DNA of 5,929 nt from an uncultured Desulfobacterales bacterium (GTDB lineage: Bacteria; Desulfobacterota; Desulfobacteria; Desulfobacterales; JAFDCJ01), in contig CALZJV010000400.1 in NCBI GenBank assembly GCA_945787595.1, positions 1-5,929 of the forward strand. Reading direction: 5' to 3'. A model generated the notes under the pieces. The model had not been told where the DNA came from. It saw nothing but the letters and a program-made list of their open reading frames with translations, and did not search any database. This document shows, piece by piece, positions 1 to 5,929 of this stretch. Position numbers and translations under genes: made by a program. Positions within the stretch are counted from its first letter, which is position 1; every line of letters starts with the position of its first letter.

Positions 1-11
1 GATTGACCGGT

Positions 12-1010
12 TCAGGATATATCATTTAGATGGCAGGCGGAAAATCGCTGTGGCGCGATCTCATTCAGCACCGGCACTTCTTCGCGGCAGCGATTCATGG
101 CGTGGGGACAGCGAGGATTGAAATGGCATCCGGATGGCGGGTCGAGAGGCGATGGGATCTCTCCTTTGACGGGAATAAATCGGGAGCGTCGGTTTTCCAG
201 ACGCGGCATCTCGCGCAACAGGGCTTGGGTATAGGGGTGGTTGGGCCTGGCGAAAATTTCTTCCGCCTCAGCAGTTTCCACGACCCTTCCCAGGTACATG
301 ATCACAATTCGATCGCTGATATGTTCTACGACCCCGAGATCATGACTGATGAAAAGATAGGTTAGATTCAAATCCTCACGAAGCTTCATGAAAAGATTTA
401 GAATTTGTGCTTGAATGGACACATCCAGGGCCGCTACGGCTTCATCACAAACGATGAACTCCGGCTGAACCGCCAGTGCACGCGCGATGCCGATGCGCTG
501 GCGCTGTCCGCCCGAAAACTGGTGCGGGTAACGCCGCTTGTAACTCGGTTCAAGTCCAACGCGCAGCATAACATCATCGATATGTGCTTCCGCTTCGGAG
601 TTTGTAACCAGCCCATGAACCCGCGGGGCCTCTCCAATGATATCCCGCACCCGCATTCGCGGGTTTAAGGAAGCCAGCGGGTCTTGAAAAATCATTTGAA
701 TTTTCAGCGCAACCTGTTTCTGGTCGGCCGGTGATAAAGCATCGACATTCTGTCCCTTATAGAGAACACCTCCATCGCTGGGGTCCAGGGTACCGGCGAC
801 AATTCGCCCCAGGGTAGATTTACCGCAACCGGACTCACCCACAAGACCCAGCACCTCGCCCGTCACGACTTGCAGATTTACATTTTCCACCGCCCGTACC
901 ACCTGCTCACGGATTTTAGCGCCAAGCAGGTTGGCAATTTTTTCCGATAGATCCAGCGTCTTGGTGAATCGTTTGGTTAAATTCTGCAATTCAATGATCG
1001 GTACATTCAT
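12..1010 (-). CDS. dppF: Peptide-type ABC importer ATP-binding protein, DppF/OppF-like
   Basis: Second ATPase of the importer. It hydrolyses ATP at the cytoplasmic face of the permease pair. The 332-residue length is normal for the family. Visible motifs are Walker [10 protein letters not shown] (58-66), Q-loop Gln109, signature FSGGQ (165-169), Walker B ending in Asp189-Glu190 with Glu190 the catalytic base, D-loop ALD (194-196) and H-loop His223. The usual Pro after the catalytic Glu is Ala191, a variant I believe also occurs in relatives. The C-terminal oligopeptide domain has HPY (258-260) and Cys295, Cys301, Cys308 and Cys326, the spacing that binds a [4Fe-4S] cluster in characterised OppD/DppD-type proteins. 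The ATG at 1010 overlaps the stop of the preceding ATPase gene as ATGA and no strong ribosome binding site precedes it, so translation is probably coupled. A start at 1130 would lie deep inside the upstream gene and is rejected. The symbol marks the component type; the substrate is unknown. Confidence 0.95.
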   Translation of the reverse strand: MNVPIIELQNLTKRFTKTLDLSEKIANLLGAKIREQVVRAVENVNLQVVTGEVLGLVGESGCGKSTLGRIVAGTLDPSDGGVLYKGQNVDALSPADQKQVALKIQMIFQDPLASLNPRMRVRDIIGEAPRVHGLVTNSEAEAHIDDVMLRVGLEPSYKRRYPHQFSGGQRQRIGIARALAVQPEFIVCDEAVAALDVSIQAQILNLFMKLREDLNLTYLFISHDLGVVEHISDRIVIMYLGRVVETAEAEEIFARPNHPYTQALLREMPRLENRRSRFIPVKGEIPSPLDPPSGCHFNPRCPHAMNRCREEVPVLNEIAPQRFSACHLNDIS

Positions 1011-1990
1011 ATCGCATGGCCCAGATGAGGATGGAAACAGCGGACCCGCCGTCCGTTCAGCGGTGAAGTCATTTCCGGGGTTTCCAAACAAACCCCGCTG
1101 GCTCTCGGGCACCGGGGGCAAAAGGCGCAACCGTCGGGAAGATTGAGCAAAGACGGTGTCATGCCGGGTATCTGGGCCAGCGGTTCACCCCGTCGGCCGT
1201 GACCGGGCACAGAGCCGATCAGCCCACGCGTATAAGGATGCAATGGCTCGTCCAATACCGGATCAACATCACCCGACTCCACGATTTTCCCGGCATACAT
1301 GACACAAACCTGATCCGCCAGACCCGCAATCACGGAGAGGTCATGGGTAATCCAGATTAAAGCGGTGGATGTTTCCCGGCACAGTTTTTGGATTTCATAA
1401 AGGATTTGTCCCTGGATAGTCACATCGAGGGCCGTTGTCGGTTCGTCGGCAATAATCAGATCCGGTTTATGAAGCAGCGCGATCGCGATAGAGACACGCT
1501 GCCGCATGCCGCCCGAGAATTGGTGCGGGTAGGCTTTCATCTGTTCTTCCGGCGAGGCCATGCCGATCCTGCCCAGCGTATCACGGCTCCGGCGCCAGGC
1601 TTCGACCCGGCTCACCTTCTCATGGGCCTGGATGGTCTCAATCATCTGGGTGTCAATTCGTAAAACCGGATTCAGCGTCATCATGGGATCCTGAAAAATC
1701 ATGGCGATCCGGGTACCGCGCAGACCCTGCATCTGCTGATCGGAAAGGGCGAGCAAATCGTTGCCATTGAACAGGACACGTCCGTTGACAACTCTGCCGG
1801 GTGAATCCACCAGGCCGATGATGGAAAAACCGGTGACAGTTTTGCCACAGCCAGATTCCCCCACCAGTCCCATAATATTTCCGCGCTTGACTAAAAAACT
1901 GACCCCGTCGACGGCCTTCACCACCCCTGACTTGGTAAAAAAATATGTCTTCAGATCGTCAACAACCAGAGTCGAGTTACCACCTGCCAC
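1007..1990 (-). CDS. dppD: Peptide-type ABC importer ATP-binding protein, DppD/OppD-like
   Basis: First ATPase of the importer, 327 residues, partner of the downstream ATPase in a heterodimer. Motifs: Walker A GESGCGKT (44-51), Q-loop Gln100, signature FSGGM (158-162), Walker B with Asp182-Glu183 followed by PTTALD (184-189), and H-loop His216. The C-terminal oligopeptide domain has HPY (251-253) and a cysteine cluster at Cys288, Cys294, Cys301 and Cys318, plus an extra Cys291 between the first two. The start is taken as GTG at 1990 because AAGGAG lies 6 bases upstream (1997-2002) and the protein then begins just before the first beta strand, as in relatives. ATG codons farther upstream (2029, 2065) lie inside the permease gene and lack support. 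The gene follows the permease stop by 10 bases and overlaps the next gene by ATGA. The symbol is a component-level assignment by similarity and gene order. Confidence 0.94.
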   Translation of the reverse strand: MAGGNSTLVVDDLKTYFFTKSGVVKAVDGVSFLVKRGNIMGLVGESGCGKTVTGFSIIGLVDSPGRVVNGRVLFNGNDLLALSDQQMQGLRGTRIAMIFQDPMMTLNPVLRIDTQMIETIQAHEKVSRVEAWRRSRDTLGRIGMASPEEQMKAYPHQFSGGMRQRVSIAIALLHKPDLIIADEPTTALDVTIQGQILYEIQKLCRETSTALIWITHDLSVIAGLADQVCVMYAGKIVESGDVDPVLDEPLHPYTRGLIGSVPGHGRRGEPLAQIPGMTPSLLNLPDGCAFCPRCPRASGVCLETPEMTSPLNGRRVRCFHPHLGHAI

Positions 1991-1996
1991 GGTTCG

Positions 1997-2002
1997 CTCC
2001 TT
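1997..2002 (-). promoter_or_regulatory. Ribosome binding site that fixes the GTG start of the first ATPase
   Basis: The minus strand reads AAGGAG, then six bases, then GTG at 1990. The site overlaps the TAA stop (2001-2003) of the upstream permease gene. It is the only strong Shine-Dalgarno sequence near the beginning of this reading frame, and it favours GTG over the upstream in-frame ATGs. Confidence 0.85.
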
Positions 2003-2927
2003 ATCTTCGAAGACGGGGGTTGAGCACATCGCGCAGCTGATCGCCAACCAGGTTGATGCTAACAATGGTTATCAGCAGGGCAACTCCCGGGAAAAAGCTG
2101 ATCCAGTACTTACCGCTCATCATGTACTCAAAGCCGGTGAAGATCAACAACCCCAGAGAAGGTTTAGTTATGGGCACGCCGATTCCCAAAAATGAGAGTG
2201 TTGCCTCCAGCAAAATGGCGTGCGCCACCTGGACGGTGCCGACCACTATCAGCGGAGGCAGCACGTTGGGCATTAAGTGGCGGAACACAACCCGTCGTTT
2301 GCTGAGGGCCAGGCCGTGCGCAGCTTCGATATATTCTTTGCGGCGCTCCACGAGTGCACTGCCGCGCACGGTACGCGCATAATAGGCCCACTGGACGGCA
2401 ATCAAGGCGATGGTGATCTTATCCACACCTCGGCCGAGAATCGACAGCAATATCAGTGCGATCAAGATGGCCGGGAAACTGAGTTGCAAATCCACCAGCC
2501 GCATAATTAGGGTATCGACACGTCCGCCAAAATAAGCCGCTGCCAGGCCGATGCAGGTGCCCAGACACAGCGCAATGAAACCGCTCATCGCGCCAACTCC
2601 CAGGCTGATTCGCAACCCATAGAATATGGCGCTTAACATGTCGCGGCCCTGATCGTCGGTGCCTAGCCAGAAAGTTATACCGGTCATGCTTTCGGATCCG
2701 GGCGGCAAGCGGCCATCCAGGATGTCTATTTCTGCCAGATCATACGGATTTTGAGGCGAAATGAAAGGCGCAAATATTGCGATTAAAACAATTACCAGAA
2801 ACACCACCAGCGCGCTTACGGCGACCCTGTTTTCGGTGAAATCAGAGATAAACCGCCGCAGGCTTGTTTCAACAGCGGGAGCCTCTGAAATATCTTTCAG
2901 TATTTCGGTATTCGATGTCTCGGTCAT
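2001..2927 (-). CDS. dppC: Peptide-type ABC importer permease, DppC/OppC-like
   Basis: Second inner-membrane permease, 308 residues. It has a hydrophilic N-terminus of about 33 residues, then a first membrane helix (about 35-57) typical of the OppC N-terminal domain. A periplasmic segment ends in the family motif LGTDDQGRD (88-96), and five more hydrophobic segments lie near 105-133, 140-163, 170-186, 222-245 and 277-297. The cytoplasmic EAA loop that contacts the ATPase lies at about 199-221 (YIEAAHGLALS, then KRR and RHLMPN). In this loop the glycine expected three residues after EAA is Ala207, with a glycine instead at 205. The start ATG at 2927 overlaps the preceding permease stop as ATGA, with only a weak ribosome binding site, so translational coupling is likely. 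The chain ends in the family-typical NPRLRR. It should pair with the other permease to form the translocation pore. The symbol denotes the component type only. Confidence 0.94.
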   Translation of the reverse strand: MTETSNTEILKDISEAPAVETSLRRFISDFTENRVAVSALVVFLVIVLIAIFAPFISPQNPYDLAEIDILDGRLPPGSESMTGITFWLGTDDQGRDMLSAIFYGLRISLGVGAMSGFIALCLGTCIGLAAAYFGGRVDTLIMRLVDLQLSFPAILIALILLSILGRGVDKITIALIAVQWAYYARTVRGSALVERRKEYIEAAHGLALSKRRVVFRHLMPNVLPPLIVVGTVQVAHAILLEATLSFLGIGVPITKPSLGLLIFTGFEYMMSGKYWISFFPGVALLITIVSINLVGDQLRDVLNPRLRR

Positions 2928-3901
2928 GCTTTTATATCTTGCAGTCGAACCCGCGGATCGAGCACCGAGTAAAGAATATCGACCACGAGGTTTATGGTAA
3001 CAAACATAAAAACGATAATCATCAGATAAGCCACGATTATCGGGCGATCAAGCAATTGAATCGAATCGATGATCAACTTTCCCATACCCGGCCAGGCAAA
3101 CACGGTTTCAGTGACCACCGAAAAGGCAATCAGGTTGCCGAGCTCGAGCCCAACCACGGTGATGACCGGAATGAGGATGTTTTTTAATACATGCACGAAA
3201 ATGACCCGCCGGTTACTCAGCCCCTTGGCTCTGGCAAATTTAATGTAATCCTGCAGGATCACTTCGCGGGTGCCCGCGCGGGTCAGACGGATGACTAGTG
3301 AAATTTTTAACAGGGCCAGGTTGATGGCAGGCATTAAAAGGTGCTTGAGCCCATCCCAGGTAAGGAAGCTGACCCTTATCCCCAGAATTGTTACGGTTTC
3401 ACCCCGCCCGGTGGACGGCAGAATTCCCAGCATTACCGCAAAGATCATGATCATCATGATACCGACCCAGAAAGTCGGCAGGCTGAATCCCAGAATCGAT
3501 CCCCCCATGATGGTCTTTGAAACCGAGGATTCGGGCTTTAGTCCTGCATACAAGCCCAGCGGAATGCCAATCAAGATTGACAGAACCAAGGCCGTGAAAG
3601 CCAATTCCAGGGTGGCCGGCACACGCTGCACAATTAACTTCAGCGCTGACTCACCAAATACAAAGGACCTCCCGAAATCACCCTGAAACGCTTTTTTAAC
3701 GAAGTGCAGATACTGTTGCCACATCGGAAGATCGAGCCCAAGCGCCTTGATGGCTCTGTCCATTTCCTCCTGATCGAACTCCGGGTTTATCAAAATATCC
3801 ACCGGATTGCCGATCACATTGACCGAAAAAAAGACAATCAATGACATCGCTACAATGACGAGCGACGATTGGATTAATCTTCGGATAATAAAGACGGACA
3901 T
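2924..3901 (-). CDS. dppB: Peptide-type ABC importer permease, DppB/OppB-like
   Basis: First inner-membrane permease, 325 residues, normal for the family. The N-terminus (FIIRRLIQSS, 4-13) leads into a first membrane helix (about 9-30). A periplasmic region follows, with the family features GLDLPMWQQYL (55-65) and GDFGRSF (74-80). Further hydrophobic segments lie near 98-120, 132-160, 188-206, 243-265 and 288-311. The EAA loop is YIKFARAKGLS (219-229) followed by RRVIFVHVLKN (231-241), with its conserved glycine at 227. The chain carries WPGMG (270-274) and ends near DPRVR (315-319), both typical of DppB. The gene begins 64 bases after the binding-protein gene with ATG at 3901. A modest AGGAA ribosome binding site lies 9 bases upstream, partly inside a small potential hairpin. 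Its stop overlaps the start of the next permease gene. The symbol reflects component type and order; specificity is not known. Confidence 0.95.
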   Translation of the reverse strand: MSVFIIRRLIQSSLVIVAMSLIVFFSVNVIGNPVDILINPEFDQEEMDRAIKALGLDLPMWQQYLHFVKKAFQGDFGRSFVFGESALKLIVQRVPATLELAFTALVLSILIGIPLGLYAGLKPESSVSKTIMGGSILGFSLPTFWVGIMMIMIFAVMLGILPSTGRGETVTILGIRVSFLTWDGLKHLLMPAINLALLKISLVIRLTRAGTREVILQDYIKFARAKGLSNRRVIFVHVLKNILIPVITVVGLELGNLIAFSVVTETVFAWPGMGKLIIDSIQLLDRPIIVAYLMIIVFMFVTINLVVDILYSVLDPRVRLQDIKA

Positions 3902-3907
3902 GGAGTT

Positions 3908-3921
3908 GAGTTCCTAAACTC
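3908..3921 (-). promoter_or_regulatory. Small hairpin overlapping the ribosome binding site of the first permease gene
   Basis: On the minus strand GAGTT, TAGG and AACTC form a 5-base-pair stem with a 4-base loop. The AGGAA Shine-Dalgarno sequence (3911-3915) sits in the loop and the adjoining arm. This could lower translation of the permeases relative to the binding protein, which is commonly needed in larger amounts. The stem is short, so this is only a suggestion. Confidence 0.3.
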
Positions 3922-3926
3922 TCACG

Positions 3927-3939
3927 CATTTAATAAATG
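3927..3939. repeat. AT-rich 13-base palindrome in the binding protein-permease gap
   Basis: CATTTA and TAAATG flank one central A, giving a perfect inverted repeat in the 64-base gap. As RNA it would form at best a very weak stem, and no T-run follows it, so it does not look like a terminator. It could be a protein-binding palindrome or chance in AT-rich DNA. Confidence 0.3.
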
Positions 3940-3965
3940 ACGAATAAATTACCAACGAGCATCTT

Positions 3966-5540
3966 CTACTTTACAACAACACTCATGACCATCGTATATT
4001 CGTCCGTGCGCGGCGTGTATGCCAGGCCTTTGCGGGTTGCCCAGGTATTGACCTGATAATGCAACGGGATGATGCCCAGATCTTGGATGGCGATCTCGGT
4101 AGCCTGTTGCAGAAGCTTCTCGCGCTTGCCGTCATCCACAGTCGCCAGGGCCTGCTCGATCAACTTGTCCACTTCAGCATTAGAATAGCGACCCCGGTTG
4201 GACGCACCAAAACCTTTTGACTTGTCATAGGTGTGCAGCAATGACTTGAGCGGTGATGAAGCCTCGCCGGTTCCCGAGCCCCAGCCCACCAGGATAAAGC
4301 TGAAGGCCGGTGAATTGTCAGGACCGCCGCGGGAGGCCTTGCGAAAATATACGGACTTGGGCATGGTCTCCACTTTGGTGTCAATGCCGATCCGGGTCAG
4401 CATCTGGCCGATGGCCTGACAGATCTTGGCATCGTTGATATAGCGATCGTTGGGGCCATGCAATGTGAGGCCAAAGCCGTCCGGATATCCAGCCTCGGCC
4501 AGAAGTTTCTTGGCGGCTTCTGGGTTATAGGTTTCAGGCCTAAGCTTGGGGCTGACACCAAAGAAGGTTTCCGGTAAAAGCTGCCCGGCCGGAATGGCCA
4601 CCCCCTCCATGACGCGATCCACAATCGCAGGGCGATTTATGGCCAGTGAAATTGCTTTACGCACCCGCTGGTCCTTAAGGGGGTTCTTGCCGCCGGTTCC
4701 GGCGATAAACGGTGAATCATCCCGGAATTGGTCGAGGTGGAGGTAGATGACCCGGTTGGAAACCCCCTGGGAAAGAACCACGTCAGGGCTTTTCTTTAAA
4801 CGGGGAATATCGGCTGTCGGCACATTGTCAATCATGTCGACATCACCGGCCAGCAGCGCGGCAACACGGGTCGGATCTGACTTGATCGGCTTGAACACGA
4901 CCCGGTCGAACTGGGATTTTTTACCCCAATAATTGGGATTTTTCTCGATTACAAGTTTGTCGCCGGGTACCCATTCGCTGAACTTGTATGACCCGGTGCC
5001 GATGGTGGCTTTACCGGAATTATAATCGCCGGTTTTAGCGCCCATTCCGTTTTTCTTGGAAACAATATAGATCGTGGACACGTCGTTGGGCATCAACGGA
5101 TAGGGTTTTTCGGTGATGATATGGATGGTATAATTATCGATCTTCTTGAGCGTTTTACCTTTGGTGTAAAGCGCAAAAGATGAAGGACTTGCCTCAACAT
5201 TTGGCGCCCGCTCAAAGGTGAAAAGCACATCGTCGGCCGTAAACGGTGTGCCGTCGTGAAACGTCACGCCCTGGCGCAATTTAAATTCCCAGGTGGTGTC
5301 GTTGATGGGTTTCCAGGACACGGCCAATCCCGGACCCAGACGCTGGTTCTCGTCCGCATGCACCAGACTTTCGAAGATGTGGCGAGCCAACTGGTTGTTG
5401 GGTCCCAGATTGTGATAGTGTGGATCAATGGATGAAGGCTCAGATCCCAAACCGATCTTGAGTTCCGTACTGAATCCCAATACGGGTGTCAGCATGACCC
5501 CGGCGATTACTATTGCAATGAGCAAGTTTTTGAATTTCAT
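3966..5540 (-). CDS. Periplasmic solute-binding protein of a peptide-type ABC importer (SBP family 5)
   Basis: Extracytoplasmic binding protein, 524 residues, that captures the ligand and delivers it to the permeases. Residues 1-24 form a signal peptide: basic start (MKFK), hydrophobic core (about 6-22), probable cleavage after GFS (22-24). There is no lipobox cysteine, so it should be a soluble periplasmic protein. Family 5 hallmarks include LGPGLAVSW (68-76), WEFKLRQGVTFHDGTPFTAD (84-103), IGTGSYKF (180-187), NPNYWG (201-206), RVRKAISLAINR (292-303) and AGYPDGF (350-356). The C-terminal half carries the usual IIPLHYQ (490-496). The ATG at 5540 is chosen because AAAGGAGGT lies 5 bases upstream and the signal peptide then starts cleanly. 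An in-frame ATG at 5615 would add 25 residues before the signal peptide and ignore this site. As first gene of the operon, with a gap behind it, it may be expressed most strongly. Peptide binding is the default; glutathione, opines or other ligands are possible. Confidence 0.95.
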   Translation of the reverse strand: MKFKNLLIAIVIAGVMLTPVLGFSTELKIGLGSEPSSIDPHYHNLGPNNQLARHIFESLVHADENQRLGPGLAVSWKPINDTTWEFKLRQGVTFHDGTPFTADDVLFTFERAPNVEASPSSFALYTKGKTLKKIDNYTIHIITEKPYPLMPNDVSTIYIVSKKNGMGAKTGDYNSGKATIGTGSYKFSEWVPGDKLVIEKNPNYWGKKSQFDRVVFKPIKSDPTRVAALLAGDVDMIDNVPTADIPRLKKSPDVVLSQGVSNRVIYLHLDQFRDDSPFIAGTGGKNPLKDQRVRKAISLAINRPAIVDRVMEGVAIPAGQLLPETFFGVSPKLRPETYNPEAAKKLLAEAGYPDGFGLTLHGPNDRYINDAKICQAIGQMLTRIGIDTKVETMPKSVYFRKASRGGPDNSPAFSFILVGWGSGTGEASSPLKSLLHTYDKSKGFGASNRGRYSNAEVDKLIEQALATVDDGKREKLLQQATEIAIQDLGIIPLHYQVNTWATRKGLAYTPRTDEYTMVMSVVVK

Positions 5541-5545
5541 AACAG

Positions 5546-5554
5546 ACCTCCTTT
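5546..5554 (-). promoter_or_regulatory. Strong ribosome binding site of the solute-binding protein gene
   Basis: The minus strand reads AAAGGAGGT, nearly fully complementary to the 16S rRNA 3' end, 5 bases before the ATG at 5540. It is the strongest such site in the window. It decides the start codon and fits high production of the binding protein. Confidence 0.9.
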
Positions 5555-5624
5555 CTGATAGTGAATAAAAGACAATTAAAAAACCTTTGCTAAAATAATG
5601 AACTTGATTTACCACCGCACAAGT

Positions 5625-5649
5625 AGTATAGGAGAATTCCCTTTGTCAA
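5625..5649 (-). promoter_or_regulatory. Possible operon promoter
   Basis: A perfect TTGACA (-35-like) lies at 5644-5649 on the minus strand and a good -10-like TATACT at 5625-5630, about 85-110 bases before the binding-protein start. The spacing between them is only 13 bases, too short for a standard sigma-70 promoter. Shifting to 17-18 bases gives only the poor hexamers CTACTT or TACTTG. Either a factor compensates for the spacing, only one element is real, or this is chance. No better match was seen in the leader. Confidence 0.3.
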
Positions 5650-5699
5650 GAACATTCTATGAAGCCAAGAGACGTGTCGACTGTTTAGTGAATTCTCCT
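5630..5699. repeat. Perfect 10-base inverted repeat with 50-base spacing, possible paired operator
   Basis: AGGAGAATTC at 5630-5639 is exactly mirrored by GAATTCTCCT at 5690-5699. The centres of the arms are 60 bases apart. The proximal arm lies between the candidate -35 and -10 elements, where a bound repressor could block transcription. The distal arm is upstream, where a looping partner or activator site could sit. Part of the match is helped by GAATTC being self-complementary. The regulatory role is inferred. Confidence 0.4.
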
Positions 5700-5735
5700 G
5701 AAAAGGATTCATGCCGGCAGCGGCTGGCTGATAAT

Positions 5736-5761
5736 GATTGAATATTGTCGATTGAATATTG
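5736..5761. repeat. Tandem 12-base direct repeat
   Basis: GATTGAATATTG occurs at 5736-5747 and again, identically, at 5750-5761, separated by TC, giving a 14-base period. The second copy overlaps an inverted pair, ATTGTC (5744-5749) and GACAAT (5761-5766), that could form a small AT-rich hairpin. No T-run follows on either strand, so it is not a terminator. Confidence 0.5.
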
Positions 5762-5812
5762 ACAATTTGAGGTTCGCCTCTGGCGGATCGATTATAAAAA
5801 AACTATCAACGA

Positions 5813-5835
5813 ATCCCTGGCGACAAGTCAGGGGT
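5813..5835. repeat. Hairpin-forming inverted repeat
   Basis: CCCTG (5815-5819) pairs with CAGGG (5829-5833). Wobble and additional pairs extend the stem to about 9 base pairs around the loop GACAA. On the minus strand a seven-T run (5796-5802) comes about 10 bases after the stem, too far for a canonical intrinsic terminator. On the plus strand no T-run follows. Its function is unknown. Confidence 0.35.
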
Positions 5836-5864
5836 ATCATCATCAAATACCAAAGAAATTTTAT

Positions 5865-5878
5865 CGCAGCAAGCTGCG
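5865..5878. repeat. GC-rich short palindrome
   Basis: CGCAGC and GCTGCG flank AA and can form a 5-6 base-pair hairpin in otherwise AT-rich DNA. On the minus strand it is followed by an A/T-rich stretch rather than a clean T-run, so it is at most a weak terminator for an upstream minus-strand gene outside the window. It may instead be one end of a dispersed intergenic unit together with the hairpin at 5910-5925. Confidence 0.4.
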
Positions 5879-5909
5879 GGGAACTTTACCCTAATAGAGA
5901 TTAAATTGA

Positions 5910-5925
5910 CGGAGCAAAGCCTCCG
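5910..5925. repeat. Second GC-rich hairpin at the window edge
   Basis: CGGAG (5910-5914) and CTCCG (5921-5925) form a 5-base-pair stem with a 6-base loop. It lies about 30 bases from the previous palindrome and 4 bases from the window end, so the full structure may extend beyond it. Confidence 0.35.
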
Positions 5926-5929
5926 GCTC

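Larger units (their letters stand above)
5541..5929. other. Intergenic region upstream of the operon, no convincing gene
   Basis: These 389 bases hold the operon leader (about 5541-5625), the possible promoter and inverted repeat, and then an AT-rich stretch with repeats and hairpins. On the plus strand a 56-codon open frame runs from ATG 5734 to TAA 5904. It has no clear ribosome binding site, starts inside the tandem repeat and runs through both the 5813-5835 and 5865-5878 hairpins, so I do not call it a gene. I found no tRNA, CRISPR array or insertion-sequence end. The gene beyond 5929, and its direction, cannot be seen. Confidence 0.6.

Noticed and set aside
30..668. Plus-strand open frames opposite the ATPase genes
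   Set aside because: They lie antisense to strongly conserved ABC ATPase motifs and translate to sequences with no recognisable domains. They are frame shadows.
12..1130. The longer second-ATPase frame starting at 1130
   Set aside because: The extra 40 residues overlap the cysteine-rich end of the first ATPase gene. The ATG at 1010 forms a typical ATGA coupling junction and starts at the conserved first strand.
1007..2065. The longer first-ATPase frame starting at 2065, or at the ATG at 2029
   Set aside because: The added residues come from DNA coding for the permease C-terminus in another frame. The GTG at 1990 has a strong AAGGAG and matches the usual family N-terminus.
3966..5615. The longer 549-residue form of the binding protein starting at 5615
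   Set aside because: The extra 25 residues precede a clean signal peptide and have no good ribosome binding site, whereas AAAGGAGGT lies 5 bases before the ATG at 5540.
5649..5676. A sigma-54 promoter around the TTGGC motif on the minus strand
   Set aside because: The GG is not followed by GC at the required -12 spacing; TG is found there instead.
5759..5798. A plus-strand promoter from TTGACA at 5759 and TATAAA at 5793
   Set aside because: The spacer is 28 bases, far beyond the 16-18 range, and no convincing plus-strand gene follows in the window.
5796..5835. Intrinsic terminator on the minus strand from the 5813-5835 hairpin and the downstream T-run
   Set aside because: The T-run begins about 10 bases after the stem instead of directly behind it, and the stem includes wobble pairs.
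5734..5904. A 56-codon plus-strand open frame (ATG 5734, TAA 5904) as a real small gene
   Set aside because: It has no clear ribosome binding site, begins within a tandem repeat, passes through two hairpins and resembles no family I recognise. It is better explained as a chance frame in repeat-rich intergenic DNA.

Overview
The window is almost entirely one minus-strand operon for a five-component peptide/nickel/opine-type (PepT family) ABC importer. In transcription order, from high to low coordinates, it encodes a secreted solute-binding protein (3966-5540), two six-helix permeases (2924-3901 and 2001-2927) and two ATPases with oligopeptide-type C-terminal domains (1007-1990 and 12-1010). 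This is the classical Dpp/Opp order A-B-C-D-F. The last four genes are very tightly packed: a 4-base ATGA overlap, a 10-base gap, then another ATGA overlap. The only real gap inside the operon is 64 bases, between the binding protein and the first permease.

The parts should work together as follows. The binding protein captures its ligand in the periplasm and delivers it to the permease heterodimer. The two different ATPases bind the cytoplasmic EAA loops of the permeases and hydrolyse ATP to drive import. Both ATPases carry the four-cysteine C-terminal motif that holds a [4Fe-4S] cluster in characterised relatives. The ligand cannot be read from the sequence. Peptides are the default guess, but this family also carries glutathione, nickel chelates, opines and sugars.

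The binding protein has a signal peptide without a lipobox cysteine, which points to a Gram-negative host with a free periplasmic binding protein. Strong AAGGAG-type ribosome binding sites, mixed codon use and the look of the intergenic DNA would fit a proteobacterium or Desulfobacterota member. That placement is an impression and not a demonstration.

The upstream region (5541-5929, 389 bases) has no convincing gene. It holds the operon leader with a strong ribosome binding site, a possible promoter, a perfect 10-base inverted repeat with 50-base spacing that overlaps that promoter, a 12-base tandem repeat, and several small hairpins toward the window edge that may belong to a dispersed intergenic element. 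The 11 bases after the last ATPase are too few to show whether the operon ends there.

I see no clearly new biological system. The points worth a second look are an EAA-loop glycine replaced by alanine in the second permease, an extra cysteine in the iron-sulfur motif of the first ATPase, and the repeat structures upstream of the operon.
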